Source: Vibrio japonicus (GTDB taxonomy: Bacteria; Pseudomonadota; Gammaproteobacteria; Enterobacterales; Vibrionaceae). From it: 64,000 nt of DNA. The notes under the pieces are model-generated. The model made no database searches. It saw only the letters and a program-made list of their open reading frames with translations, and had not been told where the DNA came from. The position numbers and the translations under genes were made by a program. The DNA is taken from the NCBI RefSeq assembly GCF_024582835.1, contig NZ_CP102097.1, forward strand, positions 682,001-746,000. The letters are read 5' to 3'. Of this stretch, positions 1 through 7,659 are shown in pieces. Each line of letters starts with the position of its first letter. The first letter of the stretch is position 1.

Positions 1-370
1 GACCCAGCAATCCACAAAGGAAATCCAAGCCATTATTGAAGAGCTACAACTACATTCAGGAACAGCGAATGAAAGCATGAATTCCAGTTTAGACATGCTT
101 GCGCGCAATCAAGAGCAAGCTAATCGAGTCAGTGAAGCGCTAAACAACATTAGCCATACTATTTCTGAACTTAACACAATCAACGAGCAAGTCGCTGTAG
201 CATCGGAAGAGCAAGGACAAGTCACGGCAGATGTAAATAACAATCTTAGCAATATCTATGAACTGGTTAGCCAAAACGTGACAGGTATAACTCAAGCCGC
301 GGCTGCCAGCCAAGAGCTCTCTAGCCTGGCTGAAAATCAAAAACAGCAGCTAGGGTTCTTTAAGGTATAG
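1..370 (+). CDS. Methyl-accepting chemotaxis protein, C-terminal fragment
   Basis: Only the last ~120 residues are present; the frame is open from base 2 and the start lies outside the window. The sequence is a low-complexity amphipathic helix rich in Q, E, A, N and S, with phrases such as INEQVAVASEEQGQVTADV. This is typical of the descending arm of the cytoplasmic signalling hairpin of chemoreceptors, which sits after the conserved tip that contacts CheA/CheW. The ligand cannot be inferred from this part. The stop codon falls inside a 15-bp tandem repeat (356-385), so the last residues FFKV followed by stop are repeated in the DNA just downstream. No CheR/CheB docking pentapeptide is seen at the C-terminus. 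Confidence 0.85.
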   Translation, partial: TQQSTKEIQAIIEELQLHSGTANESMNSSLDMLARNQEQANRVSEALNNISHTISELNTINEQVAVASEEQGQVTADVNNNLSNIYELVSQNVTGITQAAAASQELSSLAENQKQQLGFFKV

Positions 371-398
371 TTCTTTAAGGTATAGTTCTTTACGATGT
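356..398. repeat. 15-bp tandem repeat spanning a stop codon
   Basis: The unit TTCTTTAAGGTATAG occurs twice in perfect tandem (356-370, 371-385), followed by a partial third copy starting TTCTTTACG. The chemoreceptor stop codon TAG is the last three bases of the first unit. The unit length is a multiple of three, so copies preserve the reading frame. Confidence 0.9.
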
Positions 399-435
399 CG
401 CTCTCTACAATATAGTTATTTACGGTATTAATGAA

Positions 436-469
436 TAAGGGGTTGCGCTGTGCAACCCCTTAATGTTTT
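436..469. terminator. Bidirectional rho-independent terminator
   Basis: An 11-bp perfect stem (436-446 with 452-462) and a 5-base loop lie between the convergent chemoreceptor and helicase genes. A T-run follows on the plus strand and an A/T-rich flank lies on the other side, so it can serve both. Confidence 0.85.
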
Positions 470-1812
470 TATTCGTCGTCAGTTTTAGGCGCGACTTTCT
501 TTTTCGGAATAAATACCGAATCACCCACCGCCACATTTTGGTAAAAACCTTTATCGCGTTTGGCTGGTTTCTTCGTCACTTTCTTAGCTTGTGATTTAGC
601 TTTCGTATCTGACTTAGACTTAGCTCGGAAGTCAGGTTTACGCGGCTTAAGGCCTTTAAACTTACCTTTTAATCCTTCCAATTCAGAGAATTGAATGTCC
701 TGTTGTAAGTACGCTTCAACACGCTTAAAACTATCCCAGTCTTTAGGGCCAACTAAAGAGATCGCATCACCTTTATTACCAGCACGGCCAGTACGACCGA
801 CTCGATGAACATATTCTTCAGTATGTTTAGGCATATCAAAGTTAATCACGTGAGTAACATTGGCAATATCCAAACCACGCGAAGCAACATCTGTTGTCAC
901 CAAAATTTTAAACACACCGCGCTCGAATTGACTCATGATGGTATTACGCTGAGTCTGATTTAGATTACCACTTAGAGCAATCGCTTTTAATTTTTGATCG
1001 TTCAGCTTTTGTGTCAAACGGTCCGTATCGTCGCGAGTCGCGGTAAAAATAATCAGCTGCTTATAAACCGCCTCTTCCAGAACACGTTCCAGGATGGCTT
1101 CTTTATGATCTAAATGGTCACATAAATAAAATTTCTGTGTGATGTCTTTATGTTCTTCATTTGACACACCCACAGCAATGCGTTTAGGCGCTTCCAGCAT
1201 TTCAAATGCAATTTCGTTGACTTCAGCGTGATCAAGCGTCGCTGAGAACATTAACGTTTGACGGCGGCGATGCTTCGCTGCTTTATGGATACGGCGAAGC
1301 TCTGGAGCAAAACCAAGATCCAACATGCGATCGGCTTCATCTAGAATCAATGTCTCTAAACCATCAAGAAATAGCGAACGGTGCTCTAAGTGATCCGCCA
1401 AGCGTCCTGGCGTAGCAACGATAAATTTTGGATAACGACGTAGCGCTTTAACCTGATCATTAAAGTTTTCGCCACCTACAATCAGCGTCGCTTCATAAGA
1501 TAACCCACCAAGCATAGAGCGCAGCTCACCGTAAACTTGCTTTGCAAGCTCACGCGTAGGCGCGAGGATAATGCCACGAGGATCTTTCGCAGAGAATGCC
1601 TTGTTCTTTAACGACTTATGCAGCATAGGAAGAACAAAAGCTAGTGTTTTACCTGATCCAGTCTTTGAGGACGCCAGCAGATCTTTACCAGCAATCACGA
1701 CTGGGATTGCTTTTTGTTGAATCTCTGTCGCTTTCTTAAAGTCGAAATGCTTTAGGTTCTTGAGTAAGCGATTGTCTAAGCCTAAATCTTTGAAGTGCAA
1801 GGTATTCTCCAT
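469..1812 (-). CDS. DEAD-box ATP-dependent RNA helicase
   Basis: A 447-residue DEAD-box helicase of the RhlE/SrmB type that unwinds RNA, probably in ribosome assembly or mRNA turnover. Visible motifs in order: Q motif around residues 29-37, Walker A ASSKTGSGKT (47-56), PTREL (85-89), TPGR (134-137), DEAD (158-161), SAT (190-192), and the motif VI HRVGRTGR near residue 340. The C-terminal ~75 residues are very lysine-rich (repeated KAKS/KKV/KKP), a basic tail expected to bind RNA nonspecifically. It is monocistronic, ends in a shared terminator with the upstream receptor gene, and is divergent from lpp. The family and activity are clear; assignment to a named E. coli orthologue is not. Confidence 0.95.
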   Translation of the reverse strand: MENTLHFKDLGLDNRLLKNLKHFDFKKATEIQQKAIPVVIAGKDLLASSKTGSGKTLAFVLPMLHKSLKNKAFSAKDPRGIILAPTRELAKQVYGELRSMLGGLSYEATLIVGGENFNDQVKALRRYPKFIVATPGRLADHLEHRSLFLDGLETLILDEADRMLDLGFAPELRRIHKAAKHRRRQTLMFSATLDHAEVNEIAFEMLEAPKRIAVGVSNEEHKDITQKFYLCDHLDHKEAILERVLEEAVYKQLIIFTATRDDTDRLTQKLNDQKLKAIALSGNLNQTQRNTIMSQFERGVFKILVTTDVASRGLDIANVTHVINFDMPKHTEEYVHRVGRTGRAGNKGDAISLVGPKDWDSFKRVEAYLQQDIQFSELEGLKGKFKGLKPRKPDFRAKSKSDTKAKSQAKKVTKKPAKRDKGFYQNVAVGDSVFIPKKKVAPKTDDE

Positions 1813-2169
1813 CTGAAATACAATGTATCAGAAAGGCCACGGTGTACCATCCAACACATGAAAATTAAATTAACAGCGTATGATACCCAGATTTGCTCAA
1901 AGTGGATAGTGATCACAGAAAATATTACTTGCTGTCATTTTAGGGCTTGCACTTTCTCATTTAGCCTTTGTCATTCCGTTTCTCTTCTGTGAGACATAGC
2001 TCAATTAATTTGATAATTATCTAAATTCTTGGGTTTTTTTGACTTTTTCAACCTTTTGGTAAAATAAAATACGCACTACACTGAACGAGTCACTATACGA
2101 TAATAATGTGTAGGGCAACGTTAACGTAAGCATCACTATTGATACTAAATAAAAGCAAGGAGTTCGATT
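1813..2169. promoter_or_regulatory. Divergent intergenic region, helicase / lpp
   Basis: About 360 bases without a convincing gene. On the plus strand a TTGACT hexamer (2039-2044) is followed by AT-rich TAAAAT hexamers (2060-2065 and 2065-2070). The spacing is not canonical (15 or 20), but together they make a plausible strong lpp promoter. The lpp Shine-Dalgarno AAGGAG sits just before its start. The half nearest the helicase must hold that gene's promoter and a long 5' leader, but I see no clear box there. Confidence 0.45.
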
Positions 2170-2418
2170 ATGAACAAAATGTTGATCGCAGCTGCAACGT
2201 CTTCTGTACTTCTACTAGCAGGTTGTGCGTCAGGTCCAGACGAAGCAACAACAGCAAAAATGGACGAGCTTAGCAACCAAGTTAGCCAGCTAAGCCAAGA
2301 CATGCAATCTCTACGTTCTGACGTTCGTCGTACTGCAGACGCAGCAATGTCAGCTCAAGAAGAAGCAGCACGCGCTAACGAGCGCATCGACAACATTGCT
2401 CAGTCTTACACTAAGTAA
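2170..2418 (+). CDS. lpp: Major outer membrane (Braun) lipoprotein Lpp
   Basis: An 82-residue precursor with a lipoprotein signal peptide and the lipobox LLAGC, giving Cys19 as the lipidated residue. The mature part is an uninterrupted heptad coiled coil (MDELSNQVSQLSQDMQSLRSDV) that trimerises, as in Braun lipoprotein. The sequence ends in YTK: the C-terminal lysine is the residue that L,D-transpeptidases join to peptidoglycan meso-diaminopimelate. The gene has a strong AAGGAG ribosome site and a strong terminator, as expected for a very abundant protein. Its convergent neighbour is an L,D-transpeptidase with LysM and YkuD domains, a likely enzyme for attaching this lipoprotein to the wall. 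Confidence 0.95.
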   Translation: MNKMLIAAATSSVLLLAGCASGPDEATTAKMDELSNQVSQLSQDMQSLRSDVRRTADAAMSAQEEAARANERIDNIAQSYTK

Positions 2419-2430
2419 TTATGTCTTTAT

Positions 2431-2468
2431 AAAAAGAGAGGGCCTGCACTGCAGACCCTCTCTTTTTT
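2431..2468. terminator. Bidirectional terminator between lpp and L,D-transpeptidase
   Basis: A long hairpin: 2431-2442 (A-run then GAGAGGG) pairs with 2456-2468 (CCCTCTC then T-run), with an internal CTGC/GCAG extension. A-tract and T-tract flanks let it end transcription from both convergent genes. Confidence 0.9.
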
Positions 2469-2494
2469 ATTCTGAAAATTATATAGCTAGACCT

Positions 2495-3391
2495 CTATCG
2501 AGGTGCGGTCACTTCGACTGGAAAACCATTTTGAGCAGCAATCGTCGCTTTAACCTTAGAGTCTGAGTGACTGAATTCTTCTAACCACCAGCTCAACTCT
2601 AACGGAATATCCATCGCTTTTTTGGAGCCATCGCTTCTTGTTAACGGTTCATGCGCTTCGACAAACACACTTCGATCAGGCTCAAGTGACATCTTCACAG
2701 GCTCATCAATAATACGAACCTTCTCACCGCGTTTAACATTTGGGAACAACCACTCGATATCTTTAGGGTCCATACGTATGCAACCAGCACTCACTCGTAA
2801 ACCAATCCCAAAGTCTTTATTGGTTCCGTGGATGAGATACTCACCATTTCCGTAAGCCAAACGCAACGCATATTCACCTAACGGGTTATCAGGGCCAGAT
2901 TGTACTACCGCAGGTAATTCAATGCCCTTCGCTAAATATTCACGTCGTATAGACGCTGGCGGTGTCCAAGTAGGATTTGGGCGCTTCTGGCTGATCGATG
3001 TTACCATGGTTGGCGTATCTCGCCCGATTCGCCCTATACCCACAGGGAAAATATGGACAATGTCTGAATCTTGAGGAAAGTAATACAAGCGCAATTCAGC
3101 CAAATTGATAACAACACCTTCGCGCTCAACATTCGGTAAAATTATTTGAGTTGGGATTGTCAGTACGTAATCCGCTTCTGGCAAAAATGGGTCTATCCCT
3201 TTGTTTGCCGCCATTAGGGAAAGAAAACCAACGTCATATTTTTTCGCGATTTCAGCAATCGTCTCGCCTTGTACAACCTTATGGTACTGCATCCGTCCAA
3301 CGATATTGCTTCCTTCAGGCGGTAGGTCATAACTTGCAGCAAAAGCATTGCAAGCTACTAAACAGCCGAGTGCAATGAGTTTACGAAACAT
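2495..3391 (-). CDS. Periplasmic L,D-transpeptidase (LysM + YkuD)
   Basis: 298 residues with a Sec signal peptide ending near NAFA, a LysM peptidoglycan-binding domain (about 36-80, HKVVQGETIAEIAKKYDV) and a YkuD catalytic domain (about 90-230). The active-site signature is present: HGTN with His188, then SAGCIRM with the catalytic Cys204. The family (ErfK/YbiS/YcfS) links Lpp to peptidoglycan or makes 3-3 crosslinks; lpp next door favours the first role. The ATG lies inside the last codons of the photolyase gene (11-bp overlap), so it is the last cistron of that operon. An AAGGA ribosome site sits in the photolyase coding sequence. Confidence 0.93.
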   Translation of the reverse strand: MFRKLIALGCLVACNAFAASYDLPPEGSNIVGRMQYHKVVQGETIAEIAKKYDVGFLSLMAANKGIDPFLPEADYVLTIPTQIILPNVEREGVVINLAELRLYYFPQDSDIVHIFPVGIGRIGRDTPTMVTSISQKRPNPTWTPPASIRREYLAKGIELPAVVQSGPDNPLGEYALRLAYGNGEYLIHGTNKDFGIGLRVSAGCIRMDPKDIEWLFPNVKRGEKVRIIDEPVKMSLEPDRSVFVEAHEPLTRSDGSKKAMDIPLELSWWLEEFSHSDSKVKATIAAQNGFPVEVTAPR

Positions 3392-4808
3392 TCATAGCAT
3401 CCTTAGCATTTTTATAATTGGTCAAGGTTATCTCTCTTTGCTCCTTGTGATCAACAATTGGTGCTGAATATGACAACGCTTTGACATTGCTCCACTTCCA
3501 AGGCTTATGGATGTATTTATCCGGAACATCAGATAAAGCAGGAATCCACTGTCTGACAAAATCGCCCTTGGCATCAAACCTCTCTCCCTGAGTAACAGGA
3601 TTAAAGATTCGAAAATAGGGCTGACCATCACAACCTGTCGATGCGCACCACTGCCAACCGCCATTGTTAGCCGCGTAGTCTCCATCAATAAGCTTACTCA
3701 TAAAGTACGCTTCACCTACTCTCCAATCTACTTGAAGGTCTTTGATTAAAAAACTAGCAACGACCATCCTTAGCCGGTTGTGCATCCAACCCGTTTGATT
3801 CAATTGGTGCATAGCAGCATCCACTATTGGGTATCCTGTCCTGCCTTTTTTCCAAGCATCAATGCGAGCATCTTCGTTTTGCCATTTAAGTGCATTTCCC
3901 CATGCGAGGAAACTTTTCCCCATAGAAAGCTTCGGTTCAAAATACGTTAAATGCTGATAAAACTCTCGCCAAATAAGCTCATTTTGCCATGTTTCACGCC
4001 CAATACTAAGTGGAGGTGATTGCTGATACAGTACGCGGGCCATGCACTGACGTACCGACAGCGCACCTATCGCCAAATAAGGAGATACTCCACTTGTCCC
4101 TGCGATAGATGGATAATCTCTGTCCTCTTTGTAACGATCTACAGAGTCATTATTAAACTCTCGAAGCAAGCTATAAATCGCTATTGTCTCGACTGCATAT
4201 CGTTCACTTGAGACGCGAGGATAACTAAACAGACTCTCAACGCTAAAAACATCACTGGGAAGTGCACCAAGGTCTGCTGGTAACTTAACCTTAAACGCCT
4301 TTTGGGGATGCGCCGGACACAGTGAAAGCTGGCTAAGGTAGGCTTTCTTAAATGGTGTAAATACTTTGAAGTACTCCCCCTGCTTGTTCACCACACTTCC
4401 TGGCGGAAGGATGCACTTATCGTCATAACGGTGGAGCGTTTTACTCTGCGCATTTAACTTCTGTTCGAGGAAATCATCGCGTCGAGTTTCATTGAGTTCA
4501 TACTCTTTGTTAACAAATACATCATCAACACCTAGAGCATTGGCTAACCCAACGACTTTATCGACGCTATCTGTAAACGTATCGACTTCGAAGTAAAGCA
4601 AAGGAACATTAAGCGCGGCGAGATCTTGTTGAAGCTCAAACAGACGGCGATAGATAAAGTCAGCCTGAATAGGTGCTAGGTGATGTTCTGTCCAGGTTTG
4701 AGGTGTCGCAATAAACACCGCCGCAACAGGTCCACCAACCTTCGAAGCTTCAAACAACGCGGTATTATCATCGACACGCAAATCGCGCCGTAGCCATACC
4801 AGATTCAT
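3381..4808 (-). CDS. phrB: Deoxyribodipyrimidine photolyase
   Basis: 475 residues of the cryptochrome/photolyase family, which repairs UV cyclobutane pyrimidine dimers with blue light and FAD. The N-terminal antenna domain begins NLVWLRRDLRVDDNTAL. The C-terminal FAD domain carries TGYPIVDAAMHQLNQTGWMHNRLRMVVASFLIKDLQVDWR and DGDYAANNGGWQWCASTGCDGQPYFRIFNP, both hallmarks of class I CPD photolyases. I chose the ATG at 4808; a GTG lies one codon upstream. The ATG shares one base with the stop codon of the upstream MerR gene (TGATG), implying translational coupling. The downstream L,D-transpeptidase starts within its last codons. Confidence 0.95.
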   Translation of the reverse strand: MNLVWLRRDLRVDDNTALFEASKVGGPVAAVFIATPQTWTEHHLAPIQADFIYRRLFELQQDLAALNVPLLYFEVDTFTDSVDKVVGLANALGVDDVFVNKEYELNETRRDDFLEQKLNAQSKTLHRYDDKCILPPGSVVNKQGEYFKVFTPFKKAYLSQLSLCPAHPQKAFKVKLPADLGALPSDVFSVESLFSYPRVSSERYAVETIAIYSLLREFNNDSVDRYKEDRDYPSIAGTSGVSPYLAIGALSVRQCMARVLYQQSPPLSIGRETWQNELIWREFYQHLTYFEPKLSMGKSFLAWGNALKWQNEDARIDAWKKGRTGYPIVDAAMHQLNQTGWMHNRLRMVVASFLIKDLQVDWRVGEAYFMSKLIDGDYAANNGGWQWCASTGCDGQPYFRIFNPVTQGERFDAKGDFVRQWIPALSDVPDKYIHKPWKWSNVKALSYSAPIVDHKEQREITLTNYKNAKDAMNVS

Positions 4809-5608
4809 CACGAGCTCCTCGTTAGCTCGAGAACGTCTGATAAGATGACATTTCCTGTGTAAGAAGCGCGTAACTGCTCAATGGCACTCTTTTGCACTTC
4901 CGTGACAGGTTTTGGACTGTATACCGCAATAGAGTCATACGCATCAGACAACTCCAAGTCGTTAAGTCCAGAGATGTCTTCAATACCATCCATGATGGCG
5001 ACATTCCAACCTTTTGCTGAAAATTGAGCAGCCCACAGTCGGCTAGAAATATCCCTGTTGTTAGCATAACTAATAAGTAAGCACTTACCTGCTCTGGCTG
5101 CTTTGTTTTCTGATTCAATGATCGACTCTAATCGTGGAATCAACAAGCTCATAAACAGGCTTTCCTGCAGTATTTTCTGATTGCGCTTCACCATTGAGAT
5201 TGCATTTTTTACCGGAGTAATAAACTGCTGCTCAACCACCTCTAATGGATACTCTTTCAGTACGGTATTGATGATTGATTCGGCTTTAGCCTTGCGCAGC
5301 ATCGCCAGCGCTTCTAACATCACCTCAACATCTTCAAGCTTCTCTACCCCAGTGCTCTGAGCTTCCTCTGGTAAGAGGTTACCTTCCAACAACGCTTTAA
5401 CCTTACCAATCGAGACGCCTTTACTGAGCCAACTTTGGATCTCTTCAATACGAGTAATATCTTCTTCACGATACAGTCGGTGGCCTTTTTCCGTTCTCTG
5501 CGGCTTGATCAAATTGTAACGGCGCTGCCATGCTCTTAACGTCACTGGCTTCACACCCGTTATTTCCGATACTTCTCTAATGGCGTACAGCTTCTTGTCA
5601 CAATCCAT
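4808..5608 (-). CDS. MerR-family transcriptional regulator of the photolyase operon
   Basis: 266 residues. The N-terminal MerR winged helix (about 6-75) has YAIREVSEITGVKPVTLRAWQRRYNLIKPQRTEKGHRLY, the MlrA/BluR/LitR/CarH-like subclass. The rest is helical and then an alpha/beta stretch ending NVILSDVLEL, like the B12-binding domain of LitR/CarH, but I see no ExHxxG-type cobalamin motif, so it probably does not sense light through B12. It sits between the DUF523-DUF1722 gene (11-bp overlap) and phr (1-bp overlap), so it is most likely the autoregulator of this operon. The TTGTAC-like repeats upstream of the operon are its probable sites (inference). Confidence 0.88.
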   Translation of the reverse strand: MDCDKKLYAIREVSEITGVKPVTLRAWQRRYNLIKPQRTEKGHRLYREEDITRIEEIQSWLSKGVSIGKVKALLEGNLLPEEAQSTGVEKLEDVEVMLEALAMLRKAKAESIINTVLKEYPLEVVEQQFITPVKNAISMVKRNQKILQESLFMSLLIPRLESIIESENKAARAGKCLLISYANNRDISSRLWAAQFSAKGWNVAIMDGIEDISGLNDLELSDAYDSIAVYSPKPVTEVQKSAIEQLRASYTGNVILSDVLELTRSS

Positions 5609-6548
5609 AACGTAAACGTAACTCCTGTGGGTAAGGTTCTAAAAATTTTTGTTGCTCTAAGTATCCGTCAGGATGAGTAGCTAAGTAGTGTTTAATAAGA
5701 GTTAAGGGTGCGAGCAAAGGAAGCACGCCAACACGGTAGTCGTCGATAACATTCCTTAATTCTGCTTTCTCTTTTTTACCTAAATAGCGTTTAAAGTAAC
5801 CTTGGATATGCATAAGCACATTGGTATTGTTCTTTCGACTGGCTCTGTGAGACATAGCGCGCATCAGCCCAGTACGGTACAAATCATAAAAATGGTCTAG
5901 TTCGTATTCTTTAATGTTGGCAACTAGCCTGCCCAACTCTCTGTATGACGTCGGATGATGGGCCATCAAGGTGAGCTTATAGCGCGAATGGAAAGCGACG
6001 ATATTCCCTCGAGCCACATCCTTCCCGACACTCTGGTAAAAATCATGTAAAGTAAAAACGCGAGTAATAAAATTTTCTTTTAGCACTGGGTCATTGAGCC
6101 TGCCATCTTCCTCAACAGGCAACCATGGCATTTGCTGAAGCAGTTCATTCGTGTATAAGCCAACTCCCGTATTATCTGCCCCAGATCGCTTATAGACCTT
6201 CACTCGTTCCATGCCACAAGTCGGAGATTTAGCACAGACAATATACCCGCACAACTGAGCATCCGTGAGCTCTGCCACTTTTGCCCGCGAGTAATCCAAC
6301 ATGGCATCGGTGTGATCTTTTGTTGCGTCTTTCGTTTCTACAAGCGCAATGCGCTCTTCGTTTGAAATTAATCGTATTGTTGGTCTTGGAACAGGCATCC
6401 CCATCCCAACCTCTGGACATACCGATACAAACTCAAAGTAAGGTGAAAGTTCTTTAGTCACAAACTTGCTGATCTTATGCCCTGAATCGAAACGTACTTT
6501 CTCACCCAATACGCAGGCGCTGATGCCAATCTTAATCTCTCTGTTCAT
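5598..6548 (-). CDS. DUF523-DUF1722 (YbgA-type) fusion protein
   Basis: 316 residues. Residues ~1-150 form a DUF523 domain, with ISACVLGEKVRFDSGHK, FVSVCPEVGMGMPVPRPTIRL and SPTCGMERVKVY; three conserved cysteines fit an Fe-S cluster, as in the thiouracil desulfidase TudS family. Residues ~185-310 form DUF1722/YbgA, with FHSRYKLTLMAHHPTSYRELGRLVAN. ybgA also lies next to the photolyase gene in E. coli, so the link to phr is conserved, though its biochemical basis is not known to me. It is the first gene of the operon, followed by merR, phr and the L,D-transpeptidase. Substrate is inference only; family membership is secure. Confidence 0.92.
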   Translation of the reverse strand: MNREIKIGISACVLGEKVRFDSGHKISKFVTKELSPYFEFVSVCPEVGMGMPVPRPTIRLISNEERIALVETKDATKDHTDAMLDYSRAKVAELTDAQLCGYIVCAKSPTCGMERVKVYKRSGADNTGVGLYTNELLQQMPWLPVEEDGRLNDPVLKENFITRVFTLHDFYQSVGKDVARGNIVAFHSRYKLTLMAHHPTSYRELGRLVANIKEYELDHFYDLYRTGLMRAMSHRASRKNNTNVLMHIQGYFKRYLGKKEKAELRNVIDDYRVGVLPLLAPLTLIKHYLATHPDGYLEQQKFLEPYPQELRLRYGL

Positions 6549-6574
6549 ACTAAACTCCGCTTATCACCAAGTTG

Positions 6575-6662
6575 TTGTACGTAAATTTACCTTGTATAAG
6601 TTTTAGCACAATAACCATTGTTGTACAAAATTAATTTCTGTACAATGCAATATTCTGTACTC
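6575..6662. promoter_or_regulatory. Array of five TTGTAC-like direct repeats, 17-bp period
   Basis: Octamers start at 6575 (TTGTACGT), 6592 (TTGTATAA), 6621 (TTGTACAA), 6638 (CTGTACAA) and 6655 (CTGTACTC), all in the same orientation. Spacing is 17, 29, 17 and 17 bases. TGTACA-type direct repeats are typical operators of light-response MerR proteins of the LitR/BluR/CarH class, and a MerR gene of that subclass is in the operon starting at 6548. Binding is inferred, not shown. Confidence 0.6.
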
Positions 6663-6769
6663 AGTAAAATCAGATTTATCAAAGCAACCGATTGTCCGAA
6701 TCGATTGCTTTACCACTTTCAACAGAAAACGTTATCAAGATATAAAGCTGCCATGTGATAGGGTGTTTT

Positions 6770-6785
6770 TGTGACATACTTCTCA
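6770..6785. promoter_or_regulatory. CRP-like site upstream of deoD
   Basis: TGTGA-CATACT-TCTCA matches the TGTGA-N6-TCACA consensus with one mismatch. Nucleoside phosphorylase genes in related bacteria are under CRP/CytR control, so the site is plausible. It lies about 100 bases before the deoD start. Confidence 0.4.
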
Positions 6786-6888
6786 CGGATAGTTCGTATT
6801 GCTAGCTAGTATTGCCTCAACAGATTATTGAGAATCAACAAAATTAGTAATCAGAAATTGATTGACTAATAAACTTGGAGTAACAATT

Positions 6889-7599
6889 ATGGCAACCCCA
6901 CATATTAACGCTCAACCGGGTGATTTCGCAGAAACTGTACTAATGCCAGGCGACCCTCTACGCGCTAAGTACATTGCAGAGACATTCCTAGAAGATGTAA
7001 AACAAGTTTGTGATGTTCGTAACATGTTTGGCTTTACTGGCACATACAAAGGCCAGCGCATTTCAGTCATGGGCCACGGTATGGGTATCCCATCGGCTTG
7101 TATCTACGTTCATGAGCTAATTGCTGAGTACGGCGTTAAAAACGTCATTCGCGTGGGCAGCTGTGGCGCAGTACGTGACGACGTAAATCTAATGGACGTT
7201 GTAATCGGCATGGGTGCGTCAACAGACTCTAAAGTTAACCGTATTCGTTTTAGCAACCACGATTTCGCTGCGATTGCTGACTACGGTCTACTAGAAACAG
7301 CCGTCAACCAAGCACGCGCGCAAAACGTTCCTGTAAAAGTTGGTAACGTATTCTCAGCAGACCTTTTCTACACACCAGAAGCAGACATCTTCGAGAAGAT
7401 GGAAAAACTAGGCATCCTAGGTGTTGATATGGAAGCAGCAGGTATCTACGGCGTTGCAGCTGACCTAGGTGCAAAAGCACTGACTATCTTGACGGTATCT
7501 GACCACATCATCCGCGGTGAAAAACTTAGCTCAGAAGAGCGTCAAAAGTCATTCAACGACATGATGAAAGTTGCGCTTGAAACTGCAGTCAACATCTAA
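6889..7599 (+). CDS. deoD: Purine nucleoside phosphorylase (DeoD type)
   Basis: 236 residues of the hexameric bacterial PNP family, which phosphorolyses purine (deoxy)ribonucleosides to base and (deoxy)ribose-1-phosphate in the cytoplasm. It begins [35 protein letters not shown] and contains [22 protein letters not shown] and TVSDHI, matching E. coli DeoD nearly throughout. I chose the ATG at 6889, preceded by GGAG; an in-frame upstream extension from 6862 is not conserved. Vibrios typically carry one deoD in the main deo operon and a second, solitary copy; this one has no deoABC neighbours and is probably the second copy. Confidence 0.96.
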   Translation: MATPHINAQPGDFAETVLMPGDPLRAKYIAETFLEDVKQVCDVRNMFGFTGTYKGQRISVMGHGMGIPSACIYVHELIAEYGVKNVIRVGSCGAVRDDVNLMDVVIGMGASTDSKVNRIRFSNHDFAAIADYGLLETAVNQARAQNVPVKVGNVFSADLFYTPEADIFEKMEKLGILGVDMEAAGIYGVAADLGAKALTILTVSDHIIRGEKLSSEERQKSFNDMMKVALETAVNI

Positions 7600-7613
7600 A
7601 ATCGCAATACCTT

Positions 7614-7636
7614 GCTGCCAGGCATCCCTGGCAGCC
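7614..7636 (+). terminator. Hairpin after deoD
   Basis: A perfect 9-bp stem GCTGCCAGG/CCTGGCAGC with a 4-base loop, 14 bases after the deoD stop. There is no long T-run after it, so it may be a weak terminator or an mRNA 3'-end stabiliser. It also argues against the TTG at 7612 as the start of the next gene. Confidence 0.55.
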
Positions 7637-7659
7637 TTAATACCCCGAGGGGGAAAATC

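Larger units (their letters stand above)
6549..6888. promoter_or_regulatory. Divergent regulatory region, photolyase operon / deoD
   Basis: About 340 bases without a gene. The half nearest the leftward operon holds five TTGTAC-like repeats (listed separately). The half nearest deoD holds a CRP-like site and the GGAG ribosome site of deoD just before its ATG. No further hairpin or small gene is convincing. Confidence 0.6.

Noticed and set aside
7612..7659. Upstream TTG start for the zinc-ribbon protein
   Set aside because: It lies inside the perfect hairpin after deoD. The GTG at 7660 has a strong GAGGGGG ribosome site.
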